Shown: positions 6,879 to 15,200 of the stretch, piece by piece
Numbering within the stretch: position 1 is the first letter of the stretch
Layout of the letters: each line of letters begins with the position of its first letter
NCBI GenBank assembly: GCA_965231925.1
Contig: OZ246894.1
Location: 62,001-126,000, forward strand
Reading direction: 5' to 3'
DNA length: 64,000 nt
From: Poriferisodalis sp965231925
GTDB lineage: Bacteria > Actinomycetota > Acidimicrobiia > Acidimicrobiales > Poriferisodalaceae
Notes under the pieces: generated by a model
The model's input: only the letters and a program-made list of their open reading frames with translations
Database searches by the model: none
What the model was told of the DNA's origin: nothing
Position numbers and translations under genes: made by a program

Positions 6879-9134
6879 ATGTTCATCGGCCGTGACTCAT
6901 ACCCCTCCCGGTTCGTAGCTCCATATAGACGCGTTGGCGTCGCGGTGGTGGTGGCGTGCCTCCTCAGCACGCTTGTCATGTTGGTTCCCGTTGGGGTTGC
7001 GTCCGCACAGTCCGCCGGGGTGGCAGTTCCGCCTCAGTCTCAGGGTTCGTGTGCGGGTCAGCTACCGATTGTGGTGGGTTCTGATGTGGCTGCGCAGTCG
7101 GACATCTACGCCGCTGCGATGCTCGCCGGTGTGGCCGGCAGTGACTGCATCGTGCTTGCCGGCCCCCGCGACCAAGCGATGTCGGCAGAGCAGCTGGCGC
7201 GCCTGCAGGCCGCTGACGCGGGCGGGTTCGTTGTGGGCGGTGTGACGGCGGTGCCGGCTGCGAAGATCGCAGGCCGCAAGATGACACGCTTGGACGGTCT
7301 CGACCGCTGGGCCACCGCCCGGTTGGTGGGTCGACGTGCTGCAGGCGACTCCACCGCGGGCACCCCCACTGATCAGGAAGCAATCCAGGCCCTGTTTGCC
7401 CAAGCGGCCGCTCAACGCGCTGACATTGTCGCCGAGCTGACACGGCAGATCAGAGCAGGCAACTACGGCGTCGACGACAGCAACGTCCTGCGCGGCCCCG
7501 CAGGGTTCCAGATCGACCTCGACGACTGCCCCAGCGGCTGGTCCGACACCGCTGGCGTCACGAGCACCGAGATCCGCATCGGCTACTCGTCGGCCCAGTC
7601 GGGAATCATCGGCGCGTATGGCTCGGTCGGGATCGGGATGGAGAACTATTTCGACTGGGTGAACGAGAACGAACCGGTCGCGGGCCGTCAGATCACGCTG
7701 ATCTCCAAGGACGACCAATACGTCGCTCAGCAGACCATTTACAACGTCGAAGCCTTGATCACAGCGGAGAATGTCCTGTCGATCGCCACGCTCGGCACGC
7801 CGAACACTCTCGCGACCTATGACCGGATTAATCACGAGTGCATCCCGCATCCGTTCGCGCAGAGCAGCCATTCGGCATGGGGCGACCCTGTGGTCCATCC
7901 ATGGACGACTGGCTCCCAGATGGCGTACAACACGGAGGCGATCCTGTGGGGAGCCTGGATTGAGCGGAACCTGAACTCCATGCTGCCGGTGCAGGTCGCC
8001 GCGGTCGTCATGGACAACAACTTCGGGGTTGCCTATGCGCTGGCGTTCGAGGAGTGGGCCGAAGCACACCCCGAAGTCGTTTCGAGCTTCACCGCGGTGC
8101 GCCACGACCCGTCCGCACCGTCACTCGCGACAGAGATGCAGGCTGCGGCGAGCGCGAACCCCGACGTCTACCTCTCGATGACTGCAGGCAACCCGTGTCT
8201 GTTGGCGATGCAAGCAGCGGAATCGAGCGGACTGACAGCGTCCATTAAGGCGAAGGGCGGCGCGATGTTCGCTTCGTCCGTCTGCAGGTCCATCGACGCA
8301 TACCTGATGAAGCCTGCGGGCACAGCTGCCGACGACTGGCTGATCCTCGGTGGGGGTTACCGGGACGCCACGGATCCACGGCATGCCGACGAACCGTTCA
8401 TCAAGTTCCTCAACAAAAACCTCGAGGACGCCGGGCTTGACTCCGGCAACTCCCTGCACGCAACCGGATATCTGTTCGGATACCTCTACGTCGAGGCCTT
8501 GCGCATTGCCGCAGAGCTGCCCGGGGGCATCACCCGAACCAACCTCATTCTCGCTACGCGCAGCCTCGACATCGACCATCCGCTGTACCTCGACGGCATT
8601 CGATTCACGCTCAACGGCAACGCCGACGCATATCCGATCGAAGGCTCCGAGGTTCTGCGATTCGACGCCGGCGCGCAATCGTGGGGAACTCCGATCGAGT
8701 TCATCGCTGTCGACGGGCAGACTCCGAACTGCGCGTGGGTTCATGGGGAGGACCGCTGCGGAACGGTTACCCGCGAGCGTTTGACGACAATCGCAATACA
8801 CGGCCCTGCTGATATGGATGACACCTTCGGGGCGAGGGCCTACGCGTATCGCACGGACCGGGATGGTCCGGAAAGCCGGCTTAAGCCCGGCTACTGGCAA
8901 GCCACTTCCGATTCGCTCTGCGTGTTCTATGACGAAACAGGTGAGGAGGAGGAGTGGCGCCTGGGCTCACAGCGAGGGGCTGGCTGGATCGGGGTCAACG
9001 GCCGCAGCGTCGAGTTCGATCAAACCACTCGCATCCGGGTCGAACACGGTGACGTGGTTGACGTCACAACCTGGAGTGGAGGGAGCCGCGGCGCGACCAG
9101 TTGCGAGCTGAATTGGGTGGCAGATCTGGACTGA
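6879..9134 (+). CDS. Secreted CWB2-type + type I periplasmic-binding-protein fusion
   Basis: A 751-residue exported protein. After the basic start comes a hydrophobic signal segment and a likely cleavage site 'VASAQS'. Residues ~60-150 look like one cell-wall-binding repeat 2 unit ('VVGGVTAVPAAKIAG' and the hallmark 'RLDGLDRWATARLVG'). From ~200 a Leu/Ile/Val-type ligand-binding fold (Peripla_BP_6) follows: 'IRIGYSSAQSGIIGAYGS', 'ENYFDWVNENEPVAGRQI', 'DQYVAQQTIYNVEALI'. The last ~130 residues, with a 'GYWQATSDSLCVFY' start, may be a small beta domain. No transporter permease genes are adjacent, so it may be a surface receptor rather than an importer subunit. ATG 6879 gives the signal peptide directly. 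Confidence 0.8.
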   Translation: MFIGRDSYPSRFVAPYRRVGVAVVVACLLSTLVMLVPVGVASAQSAGVAVPPQSQGSCAGQLPIVVGSDVAAQSDIYAAAMLAGVAGSDCIVLAGPRDQAMSAEQLARLQAADAGGFVVGGVTAVPAAKIAGRKMTRLDGLDRWATARLVGRRAAGDSTAGTPTDQEAIQALFAQAAAQRADIVAELTRQIRAGNYGVDDSNVLRGPAGFQIDLDDCPSGWSDTAGVTSTEIRIGYSSAQSGIIGAYGSVGIGMENYFDWVNENEPVAGRQITLISKDDQYVAQQTIYNVEALITAENVLSIATLGTPNTLATYDRINHECIPHPFAQSSHSAWGDPVVHPWTTGSQMAYNTEAILWGAWIERNLNSMLPVQVAAVVMDNNFGVAYALAFEEWAEAHPEVVSSFTAVRHDPSAPSLATEMQAAASANPDVYLSMTAGNPCLLAMQAAESSGLTASIKAKGGAMFASSVCRSIDAYLMKPAGTAADDWLILGGGYRDATDPRHADEPFIKFLNKNLEDAGLDSGNSLHATGYLFGYLYVEALRIAAELPGGITRTNLILATRSLDIDHPLYLDGIRFTLNGNADAYPIEGSEVLRFDAGAQSWGTPIEFIAVDGQTPNCAWVHGEDRCGTVTRERLTTIAIHGPADMDDTFGARAYAYRTDRDGPESRLKPGYWQATSDSLCVFYDETGEEEEWRLGSQRGAGWIGVNGRSVEFDQTTRIRVEHGDVVDVTTWSGGSRGATSCELNWVADLD

Positions 9135-9232
9135 GCTGGGGTGCCCTGCGCCGCGGGGCTCGTGGCGCTTCTGTCTCGATTGGCGCCTACACGCAGCCCC
9201 TCGGCCTGCAGGTGCCGTCGCGCACGTGCGCT

Positions 9233-10807
9233 CTACGTGCCTGCGGCACGGCGCACGTAGTGAGCGCCGCGCCGTTCGCCCCGAAGCTCCAAGTAACCGA
9301 GGTCCACGAGCGTGGTCAAGTCTGCGAGGGCTTCACGGCGGTCCACCTGAAACATTTCCCGGTAGTCCGAATTCGACACATGTCCCTCCGCATCGAGGAG
9401 CTCACCGATTCGAAGCATGCGAGACCGCAGCCGCGCAACGCGTGTCGAGCGGTCACGGTCGGCGCGACGCAGGTCCGCTGCGCTGGACCGCGTCGACTCG
9501 TCCGCAGCGCCAGCGCCCTCGCCATCGCTCAGCACGTCGCCGGCGGATGCAGCAGGCGTGTTGCGGAGGCGCACGACATGGCTTGACGCGTCGGCATCGA
9601 TCTCCGGCGGCAACAGGCCCATGCCGCTCATCTCGCGGAACATCCGGGGGACGCCCTCGCCTTCATCACGCATGATTCCTGCCGCAGCGAGGACGCGCAC
9701 GAGCACCGGATTGCGGCTCGCATGTGTGGGCACTCCGTTGCGCAGCGCTTCGAGCGTCACCGGAGGCACGAGCCCGCCAGGGCTGTGCACCTCCATGCGG
9801 TCGTCATAGAACCAGACCTCGATGCCGCGCCCAAAATCGTCGTAGTCGCGGTGCGCCACGGCGTTTACCAGCGCTTCCTGCCAGGCGAACTCGGGATACT
9901 CCGGGGTGTCCTCGAAGTAGAGCCCGCTCAGCCGTTCTGAGCGTCGAACCTGTCCACGAACCACATCTCGAAGCGCTTCGATGAGCGCCGCGATCGGTAG
10001 GTCGAGCTGGGCAATCTGGGTGACATTGCGCTGCGAGCCATGGGAGCGCTCCGTTCCGTCCACCCGAAACACGCGGGCATCAGCACGCGGGTGCCAGCGC
10101 CAAACGGAGTCGCGCGCAAACAGGAGCACAGCGGCGTTGGTGACGCGCACGCCGCTTGGCCCGCCCGAATGGATCAGCCCGTAGCGCGACAGAACCTCGG
10201 TCGGCGGCCTGCCGGTTTCGGCAACACGACGGAAGAACCGTTCGGCGAGTCCCATGTCGAGATCGTCGAGCGAGGCATCAAGGCTGATGCGCTGCTCGTA
10301 GCCACGCCGCCGGTAGGCGGTCTTGCGCTCGTTGATGGCTTCCTGCGACTCCCGCACGACAGTGTCGCCGACGCGATACGGGAACCCGTTGCCTTCGACC
10401 ATCACTGCCTCGGCGCTCGGCTCGACGGTGACAATGATCAGCTCCGCACCATCGAGCACAACACGTTGCGTGCGGGGCCGCAACGCCGGAACGATGCGCT
10501 TCGCGGGAACGGCCAGGATGTCGGCGATCGCATCGTCGGGATAGCCATGACCCGACGGTGTGCCGTCGTCATCCACACCCAGGATCAAAATGCCGCCGTC
10601 GCTATTGGCGAACGCGGCAAGCGCCTCGGCGACGAATGTCCGCGCCGCTGAACGAGCAAGGACGCGCCGGCGACCGCCGTCCCGGTTCCAGAGCGACTTG
10701 AATTCCACGAACTGCCCTTCACCGCCAGCAAGCAGGCGCCGTAGTTCCCGCTCGCTGAACAGCTCAGCCCCGGCCATTTGCCAAGCATATGCCGTTTTGA
10801 CAGTCAT
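9233..10807 (-). CDS. AlbA_2 / Schlafen-like ATP-binding protein
   Basis: About 524 residues. The N-terminus has the AlbA_2 (Schlafen AAA_4) signature 'EGQFVEFKSLW' and 'AEALAAFANSDGGILILGVDDDG'. The middle carries a GHKL-type ATPase block, 'FAWQEALVNAVAHRDYDD', of the RecG-C/HATPase_c_4 kind. The C-terminal ~70 residues form a winged helix ('HVSNSDYREMFQVDRREAL'), so DNA binding is likely. Such proteins are annotated as transcriptional regulators or putative helicases, and several take part in phage defence or stress. ATG 10807 is chosen; ATG 10777 is possible, and neither has a clear ribosome-binding site. It reads in the same direction as menC, separated by an E-family repeat. Confidence 0.8.
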   Translation of the reverse strand: MTVKTAYAWQMAGAELFSERELRRLLAGGEGQFVEFKSLWNRDGGRRRVLARSAARTFVAEALAAFANSDGGILILGVDDDGTPSGHGYPDDAIADILAVPAKRIVPALRPRTQRVVLDGAELIIVTVEPSAEAVMVEGNGFPYRVGDTVVRESQEAINERKTAYRRRGYEQRISLDASLDDLDMGLAERFFRRVAETGRPPTEVLSRYGLIHSGGPSGVRVTNAAVLLFARDSVWRWHPRADARVFRVDGTERSHGSQRNVTQIAQLDLPIAALIEALRDVVRGQVRRSERLSGLYFEDTPEYPEFAWQEALVNAVAHRDYDDFGRGIEVWFYDDRMEVHSPGGLVPPVTLEALRNGVPTHASRNPVLVRVLAAAGIMRDEGEGVPRMFREMSGMGLLPPEIDADASSHVVRLRNTPAASAGDVLSDGEGAGAADESTRSSAADLRRADRDRSTRVARLRSRMLRIGELLDAEGHVSNSDYREMFQVDRREALADLTTLVDLGYLELRGERRGAHYVRRAAGT

Positions 10808-10857
10808 AAACGAGCGATAGGACCTTGCGGCCCGTCGGGAAAGACCGGAACCAACAG

Positions 10858-10977
10858 GCAGTGCGAGGGCAGAGGCCTGCGCGCGCAGTTTTGCGACCCC
10901 CAAGCCCATCCAAAGTTCAACAACGCAGTCGCAACTGTTTGAAGCACGGAGGCCTCTGCCCTCGCGCTGCCCGGGCG
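10858..10977. repeat. E-family long-hairpin element, copy E1
   Basis: A 21-bp outer arm (10858-10878) pairs with 10950-10970 with one G-T wobble. An inner stem pairs GCAGTTTTGCGAC with GTCGCAACTG. It shares with the other copies the words 'cgcgcagtt' after the left arm, 'ctgtttgaagcacgg' before the right arm and the right end 'cccgggcg'. It starts 11 bases after the menC stop on the menC strand. Confidence 0.85.
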
Positions 10978-10987
10978 AGACTGAAGC

Positions 10988-12004
10988 TCAGCCCACGCCA
11001 ACAGCAACAGGCAAGTACCCGCCAGCAGGCGTCACATCCTCCGGCAGGGCCTCGGCAAACAGCGATGCAGTGCCGATCCCATGCACGCCACGCGGATCAA
11101 CAGCCACAGCAGTGTCACGAGCAACCCGCAACCCCGCGGGTCCGCAGATAAACGTGGACACCACTGACCGCACCCCACGCATCGCAGCGCGCCGGGCGAG
11201 GTCGTACGTGGCATGCGGACCACCCAGGACAGCAGGCTTCAGCACCGCCACCTCAATGGCGCCCACCTCGACGAGCCGGTCGAGCGCGTCAGGGTCGTGC
11301 AGGTGTTCATCGGCAGCAATGGGCAGCCCGACGGTCCGGCTGATCTGCGCCCAGTCCGCCGGCTGAGGTGTCGGTTCTTCGATGAACTCGATGTCGAGAT
11401 GGGCGACAGGGCGGAGGGCCTTAACCGCGGTGGATCGGTCCCAACCCCCGTTGGCATCCAGCCGCAGCGCCACGCCGGCGGGCAGGGCCCGGCGCACCGC
11501 TGCAATGCGCGCTGCTTCGCTCGCGGCAGTAGCCGCCGCAGCGTCGCCGCCCGGATCACGCGCGGCAACCTTCAGCTTCACCGCCAGATGTCCCGCGGCA
11601 GCAGCCCGCGCAGCTCGCTGAGCCGCAGCCTCAGGATCCAGATCGGATACCAGCGCATGCGTCGCGATGCGCCGCTGCGTGGGTGTCTCTCCAGCGAGCA
11701 GCGTGGCCAGCGTGACCCCCTCGATCTCAGCGTCAAGCTGTGTCAGCGCCGATTCCACCGCAGCAGCAGCGCAAGGTTCACGCGGCGGTTCACCCTCAGG
11801 ATCGGCTGCCCAACGCTCCAGAGATGCGAGCGCCTCTTCGTAGGTCTCCACGCCGAATCCCGGCAGCGGCGCTGCCTCACCTCGACCCACGCAAGCGTCA
11901 TCCCCCACGAGCACCTCAATGCCACGCCGCACAGCAATGGCCCCATGAGCAGTCAGCAACGGCTGAGCCAACTCCAGCTCGAATTCCCGCAAGGTCGCCT
12001 GCAC
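10988..12004 (-). CDS. menC: o-Succinylbenzoate synthase
   Basis: 338 residues of the enolase superfamily; dehydrates SHCHC to o-succinylbenzoate in menaquinone synthesis. The catalytic barrel motifs are all present: 'LAVKLKV' (second Lys the base), 'LRLDANGGW' (metal Asp), 'EFIEEPT' (metal Glu), 'IAADEHL' (metal Asp/Glu) and 'AVLKPAVLGG' (second base Lys). Starts with ATG at 12004. It runs in the same direction as menF-menD-menH but is separated from menH by the opposite-strand cytidine deaminase gene. Confidence 0.93.
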   Translation of the reverse strand: MQATLREFELELAQPLLTAHGAIAVRRGIEVLVGDDACVGRGEAAPLPGFGVETYEEALASLERWAADPEGEPPREPCAAAAVESALTQLDAEIEGVTLATLLAGETPTQRRIATHALVSDLDPEAAAQRAARAAAAGHLAVKLKVAARDPGGDAAAATAASEAARIAAVRRALPAGVALRLDANGGWDRSTAVKALRPVAHLDIEFIEEPTPQPADWAQISRTVGLPIAADEHLHDPDALDRLVEVGAIEVAVLKPAVLGGPHATYDLARRAAMRGVRSVVSTFICGPAGLRVARDTAVAVDPRGVHGIGTASLFAEALPEDVTPAGGYLPVAVGVG

Positions 12005-12099
12005 CGGCTAGACGCTATTGCGGAGAAGCTCCAAGGGAACGAGGGGCGTGCGCAGAGCCCGTACTCTCAGCGACCACCCAAGGCGAGAGGCAAGCCCAG

Positions 12100-12486
12100 A
12101 TGCCAAGCAACAAGGACATCGATTGGGCTCGACTGCGGACCGCAGCCCGCCAAGCTGCGCGCACGGCCTACGCGCCGTACTCGAACTACTACGTAGGAGC
12201 GGCTGGTCTGGTAGACGACGGCCGCGTCGTGTCCGGCTGCAACGTCGAGAACGCGTCCTACGGGCTGACGCTGTGCGCTGAGTGCGGCATGGTGAGCGAC
12301 CTGCATCGCAGCGGTGGCGGGCGTCTCGTGGCGGTGGCGGTGACCGGTCCCGACGGCAATCCGATCACTCCCTGCGGCCGCTGCCGGCAGCTGCTGGTGG
12401 AGGCTGGTGGCTCAGAATGCATCGTGAACGAGGACACCACCGTCGGTGCGCTGCTGCCCGGCGCGTTCGAATTCCCGCAGCCCTGA
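12100..12486 (+). CDS. cdd: Cytidine deaminase
   Basis: 128 residues, normal for the tetrameric CDA class. Zinc site: 'CAECGMV' (Cys-Ala-Glu) and 'PCGRCRQ'; substrate-binding 'NVENASYGLT' is also present. It deaminates cytidine and deoxycytidine in pyrimidine salvage. ATG 12100 is followed by family-typical 'AARTAYAPYSNYYVGAA'; the open frame extends upstream but without resemblance to the family. It stands on the opposite strand between menC and menH, six bases from the menH stop, so the two genes converge. Confidence 0.95.
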   Translation: MPSNKDIDWARLRTAARQAARTAYAPYSNYYVGAAGLVDDGRVVSGCNVENASYGLTLCAECGMVSDLHRSGGGRLVAVAVTGPDGNPITPCGRCRQLLVEAGGSECIVNEDTTVGALLPGAFEFPQP

Positions 12487-12492
12487 CGGAGG

Positions 12493-13296
12493 TCAGTGAG
12501 CGGCGAGGTGCTGGCGGATGGCCGCTGCGCAGGCGTCGGGATCTTCGAGATGGGCGGCGTGACCGATGCCGTCTAGCACGGCGAGTTCGCTGTGGGGCAG
12601 CAGATCGGCCATCTCGCAGCCGATAGCGACGAACTTGGAGTCCAGCGCACCGCACAGCACCAGCGTCGGCACCGCGATGCCGTCCAGTCGATCCCACAGG
12701 GGCGTCATCGATCCCGTTCCCGCCGCACGCAGCGAGTTCGCCAGCCCGACCGGATTGCATTGCGTGCGCTGGCGGATGGAGGCCTGCCACTCGGCGGCGC
12801 TGAGCCGAGACCGCAACGTGTCCCACATCGGCAGCGCCACCCATTCCTCCACGAAGCGCGTCAGGCCTTCTTTGCCGATCCGCTCGGCAAGGGCATTGTC
12901 GGCTGCACGGCGCTGCGCGCGCTCGGCGGCGTCAGCGATGCCGGCAGTCGAGCTGATGAGCGTGAGCGATCGACACACCTGTGGGTGTGCCTCGGCTAGC
13001 GCCAGTGCCACCCGGCCTCCCATCGAGTAACCGACGATGTGGCACGGCCCCTCAGCCGAGTCGGCCGCGAGACCAGCAACCGTCGCCGCCATGGCCTCGA
13101 CGCTGTAGGGCGCAAGGTCAGTCGGCGAGGGGCTGCGCCCGTGGCCAACCAGGTCGACGGTGATGCACCGGTAGCCATCGAGGCGATCGACCAGCGGCGC
13201 CATAGCGGCAGTACTGCCGGTGAACCCGTGGATGATGATGGGCGCGCCGCTGCCGCTCACGTTGGCGGCGAGCTGCAGCGTTCCGGGTTGCGGCAT
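12493..13296 (-). CDS. menH: SHCHC synthase-like alpha/beta hydrolase
   Basis: 267 residues, alpha/beta-hydrolase fold: oxyanion 'HGFTGS', nucleophile elbow 'GYSMGGR', late Asp in 'LCGALDSKF' and His in 'GIGHAAHLEDP'. MenH releases pyruvate from SEPHCHC, the MenD product. Its start ATG (13296-13294) overlaps the menD TAA by one base (TAATG), so translation is probably coupled, and this position makes the MenH assignment much firmer than the fold alone would. Confidence 0.9.
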   Translation of the reverse strand: MPQPGTLQLAANVSGSGAPIIIHGFTGSTAAMAPLVDRLDGYRCITVDLVGHGRSPSPTDLAPYSVEAMAATVAGLAADSAEGPCHIVGYSMGGRVALALAEAHPQVCRSLTLISSTAGIADAAERAQRRAADNALAERIGKEGLTRFVEEWVALPMWDTLRSRLSAAEWQASIRQRTQCNPVGLANSLRAAGTGSMTPLWDRLDGIAVPTLVLCGALDSKFVAIGCEMADLLPHSELAVLDGIGHAAHLEDPDACAAAIRQHLAAH

Positions 13297-15200
13297 TACG
13301 AAACGCTGGCCGCTGCATCCCCGACCGCCCGTTCGACCGCGCCGGCCAGGCGACGGTGCTGGTCCCGGTTGGCGTCGGCGTCGATGTCGATCGTGACGAT
13401 GCGAAGGCCGCGCCCCGGTTCGTGGGATGCCAGCAGTGATCCGAGCTGGTCGCAACTGGTGACGTGGTGGTGCTCGAAACCCATGGCCTCCGCGAGCCCG
13501 CGGGCCAGTTCGGCACTGCTGCGCCCAGGCGGCGTGGTGAGCAGCCGGTCGAATGCACCGGCGTCGACGACGCCGTACGCAGGCAGGAACGAGAAGATGG
13601 TGCCGCCGCCATTGTCGACAACCACCACGGTGAGGTCCAACCCATCTGGTCCAGCAGGTCCAGCAGGCTCAGCCGGTCCAGCCGGCCCCGAGTCGAACGC
13701 TCCGACAAGCGCGCCGAAATCGTGGCGAAACGCCAAATCGCCAACCAGCACAGTCGTAGCGGTACCGCCAGCCGCCACGCCCACCGCCGCGGAGATCACA
13801 CCGTCAATGCCGCTAGCACCCCGGTTGGCATGCACCGCCAAAGGCTCAGAGCGGGCTCGCAAGTACGAATCGACATCCCGAACAGGCATCGAGTTCGACA
13901 CGTACAGCGCATGACCCGCCGGAAGGCTGCGCCCAAGTTGCCGAGCAACACCCGCTTCCGCCAACGGCTCACCATCCAGCAAGCCATCGATGGCAGCAGC
14001 AGCCCAGGCATCGCAAGACGCCCAACGCTGCCCCCACGCGCTGCCCACAGGGCGCAGCTGCGCTGCGGCGTCGCCAAGCGCGTCAGGCCCAGCTCGCAGG
14101 TGCAGCGAAACACTAAAACTCGCATCAGTCCAGCCACCCGCCGGATCCAACAGCGCAAAGGCAGGCCGATGGCGCTCGATCCAGAGCCGCAAAGGCTTGC
14201 AAGTAGGCGCCCCACCAACACGCAGCACCGCCTCAGGCGGCTCAGCATCGGCCCAAGCCGTACGCAGCAGCAAATCGTGATGGTCAGTAACAACAACCCC
14301 ACCCAACTCACGCCGAAGCTGCGAGCAAGGCTCAGCCAACAGCGGCCACCCAGACGCTCTGCAGAAAGCCGCCACCGCATCCGCCCACCGATCCCCGTCA
14401 TGCATCGGACCCGCCACCACCACACCACGAGCACGCCCACGAGCAAACGCCACAAGCTCCACCACGTCCCCCGCCGACACACCGAAACCAGTCCCAGGGA
14501 CAAACGCACGAATAGGGAGGGGAGGGGCAGGGGTCTGCGACGTTGCGACCTGCTGGATCGCGGGAGCAGAGCACTGCCCCTCCCCTCCCGAAACCCCGGG
14601 CGAAGAACCAACCCCAATCGACCCAACTGGCCCCAAAGGCTCCAAAGGCTCACGAAACGGCACATTCAGATGCACCGGCCCAGGATTCATTCCCGAAGCC
14701 AGCGCCCCAGCCCGAGCAGCCGCAACACCGAACCACCGCACCGCATCAGCAACCGGCAGCTCCGAAGCCACCGGCGTCTCACAGAACCAGCGCACATGGC
14801 TGCCGTACAGCGAGTGCTGATCGATGGTCTGCCCAGCGCCCCAGCCCCGCAACTCAGGCGGCCGGTCAGCAGTCAGCACCACCAGCGGCACGCCGGAATA
14901 GTGCGCCTCGACCACCGCCGGCAGGTAGTTGGCCGCGGCAGTGCCCGACGTGCACACCAGCACCACCGGCCGCCCCGTACCTTTCGCCAGCCCGAGTGCG
15001 AAGTAGCCGGCGGATCGTTCGTCGATCCGCACCCAGGTTCGCAAGCCGGCGGTGGCGTCCACGGTGAGCGCCAGCGGCATCGAGCGGGAACCAGGCGACA
15101 CCACCACATCACTGACGCCGGCTGCAACCAGCCCCTCGCACAGCGAGCGGCAGGCCAGGTAGGCGGCGTCGTTATCGGCGATCTGCATGCTGCGGTTCAC
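13296..15200 (-). CDS. menD: SEPHCHC synthase with in-frame repeat insertion
   Basis: 634 residues; the thiamine-diphosphate enzyme joining isochorismate and 2-oxoglutarate. Motifs: 'VVSPGSRSMPLAL' at the N-terminus, 'DERSAGYFALGLAKG', the ThDP-binding 'LVGDLAFRHDFGAL' and 'VVDNGGGTIFSFLP'. MenD is usually 550-580 residues. The excess comes from two low-complexity inserts: 25 residues encoded exactly by an F-family palindrome (14515-14589) and a Gly-Pro-Ala tract near residue 520 (DNA 13640-13690). GTG 15200 overlaps the menF stop as GTGA; an ATG four codons later is also possible. Both catalytic halves look intact. Confidence 0.93.
   Translation of the reverse strand: MNRSMQIADNDAAYLACRSLCEGLVAAGVSDVVVSPGSRSMPLALTVDATAGLRTWVRIDERSAGYFALGLAKGTGRPVVLVCTSGTAAANYLPAVVEAHYSGVPLVVLTADRPPELRGWGAGQTIDQHSLYGSHVRWFCETPVASELPVADAVRWFGVAAARAGALASGMNPGPVHLNVPFREPLEPLGPVGSIGVGSSPGVSGGEGQCSAPAIQQVATSQTPAPPLPIRAFVPGTGFGVSAGDVVELVAFARGRARGVVVAGPMHDGDRWADAVAAFCRASGWPLLAEPCSQLRRELGGVVVTDHHDLLLRTAWADAEPPEAVLRVGGAPTCKPLRLWIERHRPAFALLDPAGGWTDASFSVSLHLRAGPDALGDAAAQLRPVGSAWGQRWASCDAWAAAAIDGLLDGEPLAEAGVARQLGRSLPAGHALYVSNSMPVRDVDSYLRARSEPLAVHANRGASGIDGVISAAVGVAAGGTATTVLVGDLAFRHDFGALVGAFDSGPAGPAEPAGPAGPDGLDLTVVVVDNGGGTIFSFLPAYGVVDAGAFDRLLTTPPGRSSAELARGLAEAMGFEHHHVTSCDQLGSLLASHEPGRGLRIVTIDIDADANRDQHRRLAGAVERAVGDAAASVS
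14515..14602. repeat. F-family hairpin element F1, inside menD
   Basis: A perfect 16-bp arm (14515-14530, pairing with 14574-14589) surrounds a 43-bp core that matches the core of F2 at 42 of 43 positions. The palindrome spans 75 bp and keeps the menD frame. The arms bear no resemblance to those of F2. The right flank continues to the 'ccgggcg' end shared with other copies. Confidence 0.85.

Noticed and set aside
9233..9260. Hairpin CTACGTGC/GCACGTAG as a terminator
   Set aside because: It lies inside the last codons of the AlbA_2 gene and is short; support is too weak to list as a feature.
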